Source: Citricoccus sp. CH26A
GTDB taxonomy: Bacteria > Actinomycetota > Actinomycetes > Actinomycetales > Micrococcaceae
Direction: 5' to 3'
Assembly (NCBI RefSeq): GCF_000224415.1
Contig: NZ_AFXQ01000010.1
Coordinates: 1-64,000, forward strand
DNA: 64,000 bases
Every line of letters begins with the position of its first letter. Position 1 is the first letter of the stretch. A model generated the notes under the pieces. It was given only the letters and a program-made list of their open reading frames with translations, had not been told where the DNA came from and searched no databases. This document shows positions 54,037 to 62,475 of this stretch, in pieces. A program made the translations under genes and the position numbers.

Positions 54037-55890
54037 GTGATCACCGCACCGCAGCCCCCGACCGCCCCACGACTGCCCGCACGGATCCGGGGCCCGCGCG
54101 CCCTGGCCGTGGCCGGCGTCGTCCTGCTCGCCGTCACGGCGTGCACCACCACCCCGCCGGGTGGCGGACCGGACGAGCCCGGACCGGACGGGACGGGGAC
54201 GACGCCCCCGGGGGACGCGGCGACGGCCGAGCCGGAGCAGAGCGCGCTGCAGGTGGCTCTGGGCGGTCCCGATCCGGACCTCGAGGAGGCGGCCGCCGAG
54301 GCGGTGGCCGGCATGAGCGTGGAGGACCAGGCCGGGCAGGTCCTGGTCGGCCAGCTGGGCGCGGCGGGGACGGACCCGGCTTCCCTCCGGGACCTGCACC
54401 TCGGCGGGGTGATCGTCATGGGCGACGCCGTGCCGATGGCCGCCGACGGCACCCACGACGTGACGGCGCTCGCCGACCGGCTGGACGACACCCGGGAGGC
54501 CCTGAGCGAGGGGCGGGAGCACGGCGGCATCATCAGCGTGGACCAGGAGGGCGGACTGGTGGCGCGCGTCCAGGAACCCCTGGTCGAGTGGCCCACCCCC
54601 ATGAGCTACGGTGCCGCGGCCGCCGGGCAGGCGGACGCCACCCGGCTCGCCCGGGACGGCCACGCCCTGATGGCCCGGGCCCTGGCGGAGCTGGGATTCA
54701 CCGTGGACTTCGCGCCCAGCGTGGACGTGACCATCGGGGCCGAGGACCCCGCCATCGGCGCCCGCTCCTTCTCCGCCGACCCGCAGGTGGTGGCCGACCT
54801 CGGCGCCGCCGCCAGCGCCGGCCTGCTGGGCGCCGGGATGCTGCCGGCGCCCAAGCACTTCCCGGGCCATGGCTCCGTCACGGACGACTCGCACGTGACC
54901 GCCCCAATCCAAGACGCCGCCGTGGCGGACCTGGACCAGCGCGACTGGCTGCCCTTCCGCGAGCTGGTCTCCGGCGGGCAGTACACGCCGATGGTCATGA
55001 TGGGGCACGTCATCGTCCCGGAGCTGGAACCGGACGTGCCGTCGTCGGTGTCCGCACCCGCCTACGAGGCGCTCCGCGGGCTCGGGGCGAGCCCGGACGG
55101 CACCGGGGCCGGCGCGGGGGAGGGGTACGACGGCGTCGTGGTCACCGACGCGCTCAACATGGGCGCGCTCGTGGAACGGTACGGCGCGAACGAAGCACCC
55201 GTGCGGGCGCTCGCGGCCGGGGCCGACCTGCTGCTGATGCCCTCCTCGGTGCCGGGGGCACGGGACGCGATCGTCGAGGCGGTGCAGTCCGGCGCGGTGC
55301 CGCGGGACCGGCTCGAGGAGGCGGCGCGGCGCGTGGTGACGATGCTGATGTGGCGGGACGGGCTGGTCCGGGAGCTCGAGGAGGCCACGCCCGAGGAGCT
55401 CTCCGCGGTGGGGTCACCGGACGGGGCAGACACGGACGGGACTGTCTCGGGCGGGGCCGAGACGGACGAGGCCAGGGCAGAGGCGGCCCAGACGTCCCGG
55501 GCGGTCTCCGCCGCGGCGGTCACGGTGGTCGAGGGCACGTGCGGCGAGGCTCTCGTCGGGGACTCGCTGCAGGTCACCGGCGGAGACGCCAGGGACCGCG
55601 CGCGACTGACGGAGGCCGCCCGGGCCGCGGGACTGACGGTGGGCTCGGGGCCCGTGGTGAACCTGGTGGGCACGGCGCGCGGCGCGGGGCAGGGGGACGT
55701 GGTGGTCGCCCTGGACGCGCCCTTCGGCCTGGCATCCTCCGCAGCGCCGGACGACGGGGCGCTGATCGCCCTCTACGGCCGCACTCCCGGGGCCTTCGAG
55801 GCACTCGTGGACGTGCTCACCGGTGCGGTCGAGGCCCCCGGGGCGCTGCCCGTGGACGTGGGGGAGTGGCCGGCCGGGACGGGGTGCTGA
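54037..55890 (+). CDS. nagZ: Lipoprotein beta-N-acetylhexosaminidase (NagZ-type, GH3)
   Basis: Glycoside hydrolase family 3 enzyme that removes N-acetylglucosamine from cell-wall fragments. The 617-residue protein has a lipoprotein signal (VVLLAVTAC, acylated Cys near residue 33) and a Pro/Gly/Thr-rich linker. The barrel carries IISVDQEGGLVARVQ, KHFPGHGSVTDDSH with the catalytic Asp-His pair, and YDGVVVTDALNMGAL with the nucleophile Asp. A C-terminal domain of about 180 residues (after the linker DTDGTVSGGAE) is additional, so the protein is much longer than Gram-negative NagZ. Start GTG 54037. Confidence 0.9.
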   Translation: MITAPQPPTAPRLPARIRGPRALAVAGVVLLAVTACTTTPPGGGPDEPGPDGTGTTPPGDAATAEPEQSALQVALGGPDPDLEEAAAEAVAGMSVEDQAGQVLVGQLGAAGTDPASLRDLHLGGVIVMGDAVPMAADGTHDVTALADRLDDTREALSEGREHGGIISVDQEGGLVARVQEPLVEWPTPMSYGAAAAGQADATRLARDGHALMARALAELGFTVDFAPSVDVTIGAEDPAIGARSFSADPQVVADLGAAASAGLLGAGMLPAPKHFPGHGSVTDDSHVTAPIQDAAVADLDQRDWLPFRELVSGGQYTPMVMMGHVIVPELEPDVPSSVSAPAYEALRGLGASPDGTGAGAGEGYDGVVVTDALNMGALVERYGANEAPVRALAAGADLLLMPSSVPGARDAIVEAVQSGAVPRDRLEEAARRVVTMLMWRDGLVRELEEATPEELSAVGSPDGADTDGTVSGGAETDEARAEAAQTSRAVSAAAVTVVEGTCGEALVGDSLQVTGGDARDRARLTEAARAAGLTVGSGPVVNLVGTARGAGQGDVVVALDAPFGLASSAAPDDGALIALYGRTPGAFEALVDVLTGAVEAPGALPVDVGEWPAGTGC

Positions 55891-55977
55891 GGCGGGCTGC
55901 GAACTGCCGGTCACGTCAGCGCGCCTATGATCTGCGACACATTTGTGAATAACGGCCTGTCCGAGTGATCTATTCGT

Positions 55978-55996
55978 CTAAGGTAAGCCTTACCAA
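55978..55996. promoter_or_regulatory. IdeR/DtxR-type iron box of the siderophore transporter operon
   Basis: CTAAGGTAAGCCTTACCAA is a near-perfect palindrome close to the IdeR/DtxR consensus TTAGGTTAGGCTAACCTAA. It lies 53 nt before the substrate-binding protein gene, so iron repression is expected. Confidence 0.75.
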
Positions 55997-56048
55997 AGCA
56001 GGACCGGGCGGCAGTGAGGCCGTCGGACTTCCCTAGGAGAACCTACGC

Positions 56049-57086
56049 ATGAAGATCAAGAACCGCCGCCTCGGGTTGGTTGCCCTCGTCTCGACCGCGG
56101 CGTTCGCGCTGACGGCCTGTGGAGGCGCCACGTCCGGCTCCACCGAGTCCTCCGCCCCGGCCTCTGCCTCTGCCTCGGCGTCCTCGTCGGCCTCGGCCGA
56201 GGCCGGTCCGCAGGAGGTCACCGACATGGCCGGTGACACGGTCACGGTCCAGATGCCCGCCGAGAGCATCGTGGCCACGGACAACCGGATCTTCCGCACG
56301 CTGGACGAGTGGGGCGTCGAGCTCGCCGCCGGCCCCCTGCCGCTGATGGACAAGGACATCGTCTCCTACCCCACCGCCGAGGGCGTCATCGACCTGGGCA
56401 GCCACCGCGAGCCCAACATGGAGGGCTTCGTCGAGGCCGAGCCCGACCTGGTCCTGAACGGCCAGCGCTTCAGCGACCTCAAGGGCGACATCGCCGGGCT
56501 GATCCCCGAGGACGCCGCCCTGGTGGACACCAACGTCACGGAGGGCAAGCCACTCGACGAGGAGCTGCGCCGCCTGACCACCCTGCTCGGCGACGTCTTC
56601 GGCCAGCAGGCCGAGGCCGAGACCCTCATCTCCGACTTCGACGCCTCCATCGAGCGCGCCAAGGAGGCCTACCCCGCCGAGGAGACCGTCGTGGGGCTGA
56701 TCGCCTCCGGCGGTGACCTGTCCTACGCCGCCCCCTCCACCGGCCGCGCCATCGGCCCAGTGTTCGACATGCTCGACCTCCAGCCCGCCCTGGACCGCGA
56801 GGGCTCCACCAACCACCAGGGTGACGACATCTCGGTCGAGGCCATCGCCGAGGCCAACCCGGACTGGCTGATCGTCATGGACCGCGACGCCGCCACGGCC
56901 GGTCGCAACGGCGAGGAGTTCACCCCGGCCGCCGAGCTGATCGAGGGCTCCGAGGCGCTCAAGGACGTGACCGCCGTCAAGGAGGGCAATATCGTCTACA
57001 TGCCCGAGAACTTCTACGTGGTCGAGGACATCCAGAACTACACCACCTTCCTCACCGACCTCGCGGACGCCTTCGAGGGCAAGTAA
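56049..57086 (+). CDS. Siderophore ABC transporter substrate-binding lipoprotein (FatB/YclQ-like)
   Basis: Captures ferric-siderophore outside the membrane. The 345-residue protein has a lipoprotein signal ending FALTACGG (Cys about residue 24), a Ser/Ala/Glu-rich linker, and a periplasmic-binding-protein type III fold with VTDMAGDTVTVQMPAE, EPDLVLNGQRFSDL and NPDWLIVMDRDAAT. The sequence order matches the FatB/CeuA/YclQ group binding petrobactin- or catecholate-like chelates; the exact ligand is not known. It leads the four-gene operon and has its own iron box. Start ATG 56049 follows CTAGGAGAACC. Confidence 0.88.
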   Translation: MKIKNRRLGLVALVSTAAFALTACGGATSGSTESSAPASASASASSSASAEAGPQEVTDMAGDTVTVQMPAESIVATDNRIFRTLDEWGVELAAGPLPLMDKDIVSYPTAEGVIDLGSHREPNMEGFVEAEPDLVLNGQRFSDLKGDIAGLIPEDAALVDTNVTEGKPLDEELRRLTTLLGDVFGQQAEAETLISDFDASIERAKEAYPAEETVVGLIASGGDLSYAAPSTGRAIGPVFDMLDLQPALDREGSTNHQGDDISVEAIAEANPDWLIVMDRDAATAGRNGEEFTPAAELIEGSEALKDVTAVKEGNIVYMPENFYVVEDIQNYTTFLTDLADAFEGK

Positions 57087-57102
57087 CCACCGCGTGGTGA
57101 CC

Positions 57103-57159
57103 GGTCCCACCGGCCCGAGCGCCCCGCGGCGATCCCGCGGGGCGCCCGGCGGTGGGACC
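57103..57159 (+). terminator. Strong nested hairpin between binding-protein and permease genes
   Basis: Outer stem GGTCCCACCG/CGGTGGGACC and inner stem GCGCCCCGCGG/CCGCGGGGCGC. Placed 17 nt after the stop of the binding protein, it can act as a partial terminator or transcript stabiliser, giving more binding protein than permease. Confidence 0.7.
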
Positions 57160-57278
57160 TCACCCGCAGCACGGCCCGGATGCGGCCGGCAGGGCTCACC
57201 CTGCCGGATCCACGCATCCGGGCTGTGCCACGATCTGGGGACCCCGGTCTGCACCGGGCCCCGTGGACAGGACGAACC

Positions 57279-58352
57279 GTGACCACTGCCTACGAGCATC
57301 CGGATCCCGAGGCGCAACCGGCGCCCCTGGGGGCGGGCTACCAGACCGCCAACCCCGGGGGGACCGAGGGGCTGCCCGAGGAGGGCGCCCGCCCCCTGGA
57401 CGGCCGCTGGCGTACCGCCTGGCCCCTGCTGGCCGGCATCGTCCTGACGCTGGGGCTGGTCCTGGTCTCCCTGTTCGTGGGGGTCTACGACATCACCACC
57501 GCGGACGGCGGTTGGGAGATGTTCTTCATCACGCGCGTGCCCCGGACCATCGCCCTGGTCCTGGCCGGCGCCGCGATGGCCATGTCCGGGCTCGTCATGC
57601 AGCTCATGACCCAGAACCGCTTCGTGGAGCCCACCACCACCGGCACCACCGAGTGGGCCGGGCTGGGGCTGCTGCTGACGATGATCGTGATCCCCAACGC
57701 CACCATCATGGACCGGATGGTCGGCGCCATCCTGTTCTCGTTCGTCGGCACGGTGGTCTTCTTCCTCTTCCTGCAGCGGGTGACGCTGAAGTCCTCGCTG
57801 ATCGTGCCGATCATCGGCATCATGCTCGGCGCCGTCGTGGGCGCCCTGTCCACCTACGTGGCGCTGCAGACCGAGATGCTCCAGCAACTGGGCATCTGGT
57901 TCGCCGGCAGCTTCACCGGCGTGGTGCGGGGCCGGTACGAGCTGCTGTTCATCGTGCTGGCCGTGGCCGTGCTCGTCTTCGTCCTCGCCGACCGGTTCAC
58001 GGTCGCCGGCCTCGGCCGGGACGTCGCCACCAACGTCGGGCTCAACTACACCGTGGTGCTGCTGACCGGCGTCTCGATGATCGCGATCGTCACCGGAGTG
58101 GTCACGGTGGTGATCGGGGCCCTGCCCTTCCTGGGCCTGATCGTGCCCAACGTGGTCTCCCTGTTCCGGGGGGACAACCTGCGCACCAACCTGCCCTGGG
58201 TCTGCCTCGTGGGCGTCTGGGTGGTCACCGTCTGCGACATCATCGGCCGGACCGTCATCATGCCGTTCGAGGTTCCGGTCTCCCTCATCCTCGGCGTGGT
58301 CGGCGCCGTCGTCTTCATCGGCCTGCTCGTCAGGAGGCGCAAGCATGTCTGA
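57279..58352 (+). CDS. Siderophore ABC transporter permease (FecCD family), first subunit
   Basis: A 357-residue integral membrane subunit with eight to ten segments. VPRTIALVLAGAAMAMSGLVMQ is the conserved FecCD motif, with GTTEWAGLGLLL following, and GALPFLGLIVPNVVSLFRGDN near residue 280, a region contacting the ATPase. Typical companion of the FatB-like binding protein. Start GTG 57279 follows AGGACG; an in-frame ATG at 57180 would add residues that overlap the hairpin region and is less likely. It overlaps the next permease gene by 8 nt. Confidence 0.88.
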   Translation: MTTAYEHPDPEAQPAPLGAGYQTANPGGTEGLPEEGARPLDGRWRTAWPLLAGIVLTLGLVLVSLFVGVYDITTADGGWEMFFITRVPRTIALVLAGAAMAMSGLVMQLMTQNRFVEPTTTGTTEWAGLGLLLTMIVIPNATIMDRMVGAILFSFVGTVVFFLFLQRVTLKSSLIVPIIGIMLGAVVGALSTYVALQTEMLQQLGIWFAGSFTGVVRGRYELLFIVLAVAVLVFVLADRFTVAGLGRDVATNVGLNYTVVLLTGVSMIAIVTGVVTVVIGALPFLGLIVPNVVSLFRGDNLRTNLPWVCLVGVWVVTVCDIIGRTVIMPFEVPVSLILGVVGAVVFIGLLVRRRKHV

Positions 58353-59565
58353 GCTCAGCATCCCCGCGGTCACCCCCGCCCCGTTCACCGGGTACCCGGG
58401 CCGGGGCACGACGCCGGAACTCACCGCGTCCGGTCCGGTCGCCGACCCGGTCGCGCGCGCCGGCGGGGTGGGCACTGACCGGACGGCCGCCGTCGGGCCC
58501 GCCCGGACCACCCCGCCGGGCCGGACCACCCCGCCACGCGGCCCCGCCCGGACCACCCCGTCCCCGCGGCACTCCGGGCCCTTCGGCTCCCGGAGGGCGA
58601 AGGTGCGCTACCTCGCCCTGGTGGGCGGGCTGGTGGTGGCCGCCGCCCTGTTCACGCTCGGCAACCTGGCCTATGACAACCCGATGGAGTTCGGCTCCCG
58701 GGGCTTCTGGCTGATCGCGCAGATGCGCGTGGAGAGCATCGTGGTGATGCTCGTGGTGGCCGCGTGCCAGGCGTTCGCCACCGTGAGTTTCCAGACGGCC
58801 ACGAACAACCGCATCATCACCCCGTCGATCATGGGCTTCGAGTCGCTGTTCGTCCTGGTGCAGACGGCCGCCGTGTTCTTCTTCGGCGTGGCCGGTGTGA
58901 CCATGGTGGTCGGCGTGGGGCAGTTCTTCCTGCAGGCCGGACTGATGGTGGCCTTCGCGGTGCTGCTCTACAGCTGGCTGCTGTCCGGGCGCTTCGGCAA
59001 CATGCACATCATGCTGCTGGTCGGCGTGGTCCTCGGCGGCGGCATGGGCGCCCTGTCCACCTTCATGCAGCGCGTGCTGGACCCCAACGAGTTCGACGTG
59101 CTCACCGCCCGGTTGTTCGGCAACATCTCCAATGCCCAGGGCGAGTACCTGCCCTATGCGATCCCGATCGTGCTGGTGTGCGCCGGGTTGCTCTGGAGCC
59201 GGGCGCACCGGCTGAACGTCCTGGCGCTGGGCAGGGACGCCACGAACAACCTGGGCCTGAACCACAAGCGCGAGACGATGATCGTGCTGACGCTGGTCTC
59301 GATCCTCATGGCCATGACCACCTCGCTGGTGGGCCCCATGACCTTCCTGGGGTTCCTCGTGGCCACGCTGGCCTACCAGTTCACGGACACCTACGACCAC
59401 CGGCTGATCCTGCCCGTGTCCTTCCTCATCGGCTACACCGTGCTCTCCGGGGCCTACTTCGTGCTGCGGAACATCTTCTACGCGGCCGGTGCCGTGACCA
59501 TCATCATCGAACTCGTCGGGGGACTCGTGTTCCTCATCGTCATCCTCAGGAAGGGCCGGTTGTGA
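58345..59565 (+). CDS. Siderophore ABC transporter permease (FecCD family), second subunit
   Basis: A 406-residue permease. The first about 85 residues are low-complexity, with several RTTPPG-like units, absent from usual members. The rest is a FecCD-type permease of about ten segments (VESIVVMLVVAACQAFATVS, GFESLFVLVQTAAVF, TSLVGPMTFLGFLVATLAYQ). It starts inside the end of the first permease gene, and its stop overlaps the GTG of the ATPase gene (GTGA), so the three are translationally coupled. Confidence 0.88.
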   Translation: MSELSIPAVTPAPFTGYPGRGTTPELTASGPVADPVARAGGVGTDRTAAVGPARTTPPGRTTPPRGPARTTPSPRHSGPFGSRRAKVRYLALVGGLVVAAALFTLGNLAYDNPMEFGSRGFWLIAQMRVESIVVMLVVAACQAFATVSFQTATNNRIITPSIMGFESLFVLVQTAAVFFFGVAGVTMVVGVGQFFLQAGLMVAFAVLLYSWLLSGRFGNMHIMLLVGVVLGGGMGALSTFMQRVLDPNEFDVLTARLFGNISNAQGEYLPYAIPIVLVCAGLLWSRAHRLNVLALGRDATNNLGLNHKRETMIVLTLVSILMAMTTSLVGPMTFLGFLVATLAYQFTDTYDHRLILPVSFLIGYTVLSGAYFVLRNIFYAAGAVTIIIELVGGLVFLIVILRKGRL

Positions 59566-60317
59566 TCACCCTCGAAGGCGTCACGAAGCACTACGGCGAG
59601 GAGGCCACGATCGGGCCGATCTCGGTCGAGCTCCCCGCGGGGGGCATCACCGCCCTCGTGGGTCCCAACGGGGCCGGCAAGTCCACCATCCTCACCATGA
59701 TCGGCCGGCTGCTGCGGGTGGACGAGGGGCGGATCGAGGTGGCCGGCCAGGACATCATCAACACCCCGTCCAAGGCCGTGGCGAGGATCCTGTCCATCCT
59801 CCGCCAGGAGAACCACTTCATCACCCGGCTGACCGTGCGCCAGCTCGTGGGCTTCGGACGGTTCCCGTACTCCAAGGGCCGGCTGACGCAGGAGGACGAG
59901 CACTACATCTCCGAGGCCATCGACTTCCTGAACCTCGGTCCGCTGGAGAACCGCTACCTGGACCAGCTCTCCGGCGGCCAGCGCCAGCGCGCCTACGTGG
60001 CCATGGTGCTGGCCCAGAACACCGACTACGTGCTGCTGGACGAGCCGCTGAACAACCTGGACATGCAGCACTCCGTGCAGATGATGAAGCAGTTGCGGCG
60101 GGCCGCGGACGAGCTGGGCCGCACCGTGGTGATCGTGCTGCACGACATCAACTTCGCCGCGCGGTACGCCGACTGGATCCTGGCGCTGAACGACGGCCAG
60201 GTCACCGAGTTCGGCCCGCCCGCGGAGATCATCACCGACGAGGTCCTCACCCGGGTGTTCAACACCCCGGTCTCGGTCATCGACGGCCCGGAGAGCCGCC
60301 TGGCGGTGTACTACTGA
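59562..60317 (+). CDS. Siderophore ABC transporter ATP-binding protein
   Basis: A 251-residue ABC ATPase powering import. Walker A VGPNGAGKST (about residues 33-42), Q-loop LRQENHF, signature LSGGQRQRAYVAMVLAQ (about 137-153), Walker B YVLLDEPLNNLD and switch VIVLHDINFAARY are all intact. Residues match the FatE/YclP group of iron-chelate ATPases. Start GTG 59562 overlaps the preceding stop. Confidence 0.92.
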   Translation: MITLEGVTKHYGEEATIGPISVELPAGGITALVGPNGAGKSTILTMIGRLLRVDEGRIEVAGQDIINTPSKAVARILSILRQENHFITRLTVRQLVGFGRFPYSKGRLTQEDEHYISEAIDFLNLGPLENRYLDQLSGGQRQRAYVAMVLAQNTDYVLLDEPLNNLDMQHSVQMMKQLRRAADELGRTVVIVLHDINFAARYADWILALNDGQVTEFGPPAEIITDEVLTRVFNTPVSVIDGPESRLAVYY

Positions 60318-60474
60318 TCGACACCGGCGGCCGGGCTGGCGCGGCGTAGCGGATGGGGCTGGTGGGCCTGGTGTGGCGTGTGGTGTGGCATGGGGAACGG
60401 ACGGGGTTTACCCGGGGGCCCGAATGAGCCATTTCCCGAATTTGCCTATGGCGATTTGACGTATTTAAGAATAT

Positions 60475-60493
60475 CTTAAGGTTCGCCTTGCTT
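60475..60493. promoter_or_regulatory. IdeR/DtxR-like iron box upstream of the DUF1540 gene
   Basis: CTTAAGGTTCGCCTTGCTT fits the IdeR consensus at about 13 of 19 positions. It lies about 80 nt before ATG 60573 in an AT-richer stretch. The wider gap 60318-60572 shows no other feature. Confidence 0.5.
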
Positions 60494-60572
60494 GCGGCTT
60501 TCCAGGGTCGGCGTATTCTTAATCCAACGCCCGGGCACCAGCGTCCGAGCTTGGACCGAAGGATGTAGCACC

Positions 60573-60848
60573 ATGACCTCCGCCGTGCGCTCCTGCGCCA
60601 CCACCGCATGTTCTTTCAACGCCGAGCACAACTGCAACGCCCTGGCCATCACCGTGGCCGGCTCCGAGTCCCAGCCCACCTGCGGGACCTTCGTGCAGCT
60701 GGACGCCCGCCGTCCCGTCACCTCCGAGGCCAGCAGCGTGGGCGCCTGCCACCGCCTGGAGTGCAAGTTCAACAGCGACCTGATGTGCTCCGCTGAGGGC
60801 ATCGAGGTCACCGACACCGCCACCTGCGCCACCTACACCGTCGCCTGA
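60573..60848 (+). CDS. Small Cys-rich DUF1540 protein, two repeats
   Basis: A 91-residue protein with eight or so Cys arranged in two similar halves: SCATTACSFNAEHNCNALAI ending PTCGTF, and GACHRLECKFNSDLMCSAEGI ending ATCATY. These match DUF1540, a family proposed to bind metal. No signal peptide. With an iron box upstream and a siderophore transporter before it, it is probably made under iron starvation and may bind or store a metal; this is inference. ATG 60573 follows AAGGATG. Confidence 0.8.
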   Translation: MTSAVRSCATTACSFNAEHNCNALAITVAGSESQPTCGTFVQLDARRPVTSEASSVGACHRLECKFNSDLMCSAEGIEVTDTATCATYTVA

Positions 60849-60903
60849 GCTGCCGCGCGCAGCCCGGGAGTCCGTGTGTCCACCGTCCCGCGGTGACGCA
60901 GTG

Positions 60904-60954
60904 CCAAGGCCCCGGTCCGGGGAGCAGTCCATGCTCCACGGGCCGGGGCCTTGG
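60904..60954. terminator. Hairpin between the DUF1540 and DUF2470 genes
   Basis: CCAAGGCCCCGG (60904-60915) and CCGGGGCCTTGG (60943-60954) are exact inverse complements, with inner GGAGCA/TGCTCC. It lies between convergent genes and can serve both. Confidence 0.8.
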
Positions 60955-60990
60955 CGTGCGGGGCCACGGTGGTGGGCCCGGCGGTTCAGT

Positions 60991-61851
60991 TCAGGAGGCG
61001 AGGTCGGCGGTCAGCCGCGCGGGCAGGGAGCCGAGCAGGTGATGCCAGGCCCGGGAGCTGTCCTGCAGGGGTGAGGCCTCCGAGGGCGAGGGCAGCGGCA
61101 CCTGCACGACCCAGCCCTGGTCTCCGGCGAAGCGGGCCAGGGACACGCAGTGGTGGTCCACGTCCACGCAGTGCACGGGGTCGACCGTGAGGTCCTCCGT
61201 GGCGGGGACGTCCAGGGGTTCCGCCCAGCCGGCGATCTCGCCGTCCAGGACGGCGTCGGCGACGTTGGCCAGGAGCTGGGGCGCCGTGGCCAGGACGGCA
61301 TCGGCCAGGGCGTCGGCCGGGGCGTCGGCCGGGGACGGCGCGGCGGAGGCCTCCACGAGGACGGCCTCGCCGTGGGCGTTGACGCCCGAGCAGTCGTGCA
61401 ACAGGACCCGTTCGGTGGTGACCACGCCCACGCGCACGCGGGGTCCGACGTCGTGGACCAGGTCGGCCACGCGCCCCTGCAGTCCCAGGGCCTCCACCTG
61501 CGCCGTGTCCCGGCACCAGCGCAGCGTGCCGAGCAGGTGCACCGAGGCCAGCCTCAGGTTCAGGCCGTGATCCGCGGCGTCCTTGACGATGTCCACGCGC
61601 ACCTCGATGTCCTCGGGGGTGTGAAACGCGCCGAGCGAATGGAAGAGGTTCGGGATGTCCGCCACCACCAGCTGTCCGGTGCGGGACACGCAGTGCACCG
61701 CGGAGGAGAGTGTCTCGCCCGCACGGTAGGCCGTGAGCTCGACGGCACCCTCGCCGGAGAGCATGCGGCGCGTGAGCGAGCGGGCGTGGGCGGAACGCAG
61801 GGCGGGGACGGACGAGGCGGACGTCGGGGGAGTGCGCGGAGTCGAACTCAT
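60991..61851 (-). CDS. Iron-regulated DUF2470 domain protein
   Basis: A 286-residue protein of the HugZ/PNPOx-related group. The N-terminal part (SLTRRMLSGEGAVELTAY, LVVADIPNLFHSLGAFH) resembles a pyridoxamine-phosphate-oxidase-like beta barrel and the C-terminal part has DPVHCVDVDHHCVSLARFAG, the DUF2470 pattern. Relatives handle heme or heme-derived iron. ATG 61851 follows GGAAGGATCC; an in-frame start far upstream is rejected. An iron box lies 30 nt before the start. The real substrate is unknown. Confidence 0.7.
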   Translation of the reverse strand: MSSTPRTPPTSASSVPALRSAHARSLTRRMLSGEGAVELTAYRAGETLSSAVHCVSRTGQLVVADIPNLFHSLGAFHTPEDIEVRVDIVKDAADHGLNLRLASVHLLGTLRWCRDTAQVEALGLQGRVADLVHDVGPRVRVGVVTTERVLLHDCSGVNAHGEAVLVEASAAPSPADAPADALADAVLATAPQLLANVADAVLDGEIAGWAEPLDVPATEDLTVDPVHCVDVDHHCVSLARFAGDQGWVVQVPLPSPSEASPLQDSSRAWHHLLGSLPARLTADLAS

Positions 61852-61881
61852 GGGGATCCTTCCAGGACGGTCGCATCCTAG

Positions 61882-61900
61882 TAAGGCACGCCTAACCGAA
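61882..61900. promoter_or_regulatory. IdeR/DtxR-type iron box of the DUF2470 gene
   Basis: On the minus strand the site reads TTCGGTTAGGCGTGCCTTA, close to the IdeR consensus TTAGGTTAGGCTAACCTAA. It is 30 nt upstream of the start codon, where it would block the promoter. Confidence 0.65.
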
Positions 61901-61964
61901 TTAAGCAAGCCGCTTGTACGCTTATGCGTCTCGCGGCGTCTCAGAACGTCGCAGAAGGACCGGC

Positions 61965-62444
61965 TCAGTCCCGTCGGCGGGCCCGGAAGATGCCGAGGGA
62001 CGCCACGCACAGCCCCACGAAGGCCACCCCCAGGGCCACCAGCGGGCCGGTCAGCGGCACCCACACGACATCCCGGCGCACGGCCTGGGCGGTCTCCGAG
62101 TCCGAGAGCAGGTCCCCGCCCCCGAGGGTGAAGGTCCCGGCGACGAACACCTGGGCGACCACGGTGATGATGAGCAGCAGCGCGGCGACCACGCCCACGC
62201 CCATCGAGGCGTAGAGCAGCACCTTGCACCACAGCGGCGCCGGCCGCGTCGCGTCGTCGACGACGGGTTCCACGGCCCCGGCGTCGTCACCGTCCTCGCG
62301 CCGGTCCCCGTCCCGGTCGTCCTCGAAACGGCCGATGAGGTCGAATCCGGGGGCGCCGTCCCAGTCGCGGTCCGGGTCCAGGCCCTCCCGGAACCCCCGT
62401 GCGGAGCCGGTCGCGGGCGGGCGGGACTCAGGACGGTGGGACAT
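61965..62444 (-). CDS. Two-segment membrane protein, unknown
   Basis: A 159-residue protein with an acidic, low-complexity N-terminal half (residues 1-70, many Asp and Arg) and two membrane segments ([20 protein letters not shown], and [20 protein letters not shown]), with a short extracytoplasmic loop. The layout resembles small actinobacterial membrane proteins of unknown role. Start ATG 62444 is set by a leaderless-type -10 element; it faces the methyltransferase gene with 31 nt between start codons. Confidence 0.65.
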   Translation of the reverse strand: MSHRPESRPPATGSARGFREGLDPDRDWDGAPGFDLIGRFEDDRDGDRREDGDDAGAVEPVVDDATRPAPLWCKVLLYASMGVGVVAALLLIITVVAQVFVAGTFTLGGGDLLSDSETAQAVRRDVVWVPLTGPLVALGVAFVGLCVASLGIFRARRRD

Positions 62445-62475
62445 GTCTCCAGCGTACCGCCGGTACCGTGGACGG
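62445..62475. promoter_or_regulatory. Divergent leaderless promoter pair
   Basis: The 31 nt between the two start codons hold TACGCT on the minus strand (62456-62451), 6 nt from ATG 62444, and TACCGT on the plus strand (62464-62469), 6 nt from GTG 62476. The two -10 elements are separated by 7 nt, so the promoters must overlap back to back and cannot both be occupied. Confidence 0.6.

Noticed and set aside
56043-58556. Minus-strand frame of 837 codons opposite the siderophore transporter genes
   Set aside because: Asp/His/Gly-rich shadow with no motif; the plus strand encodes recognised binding protein and permeases.
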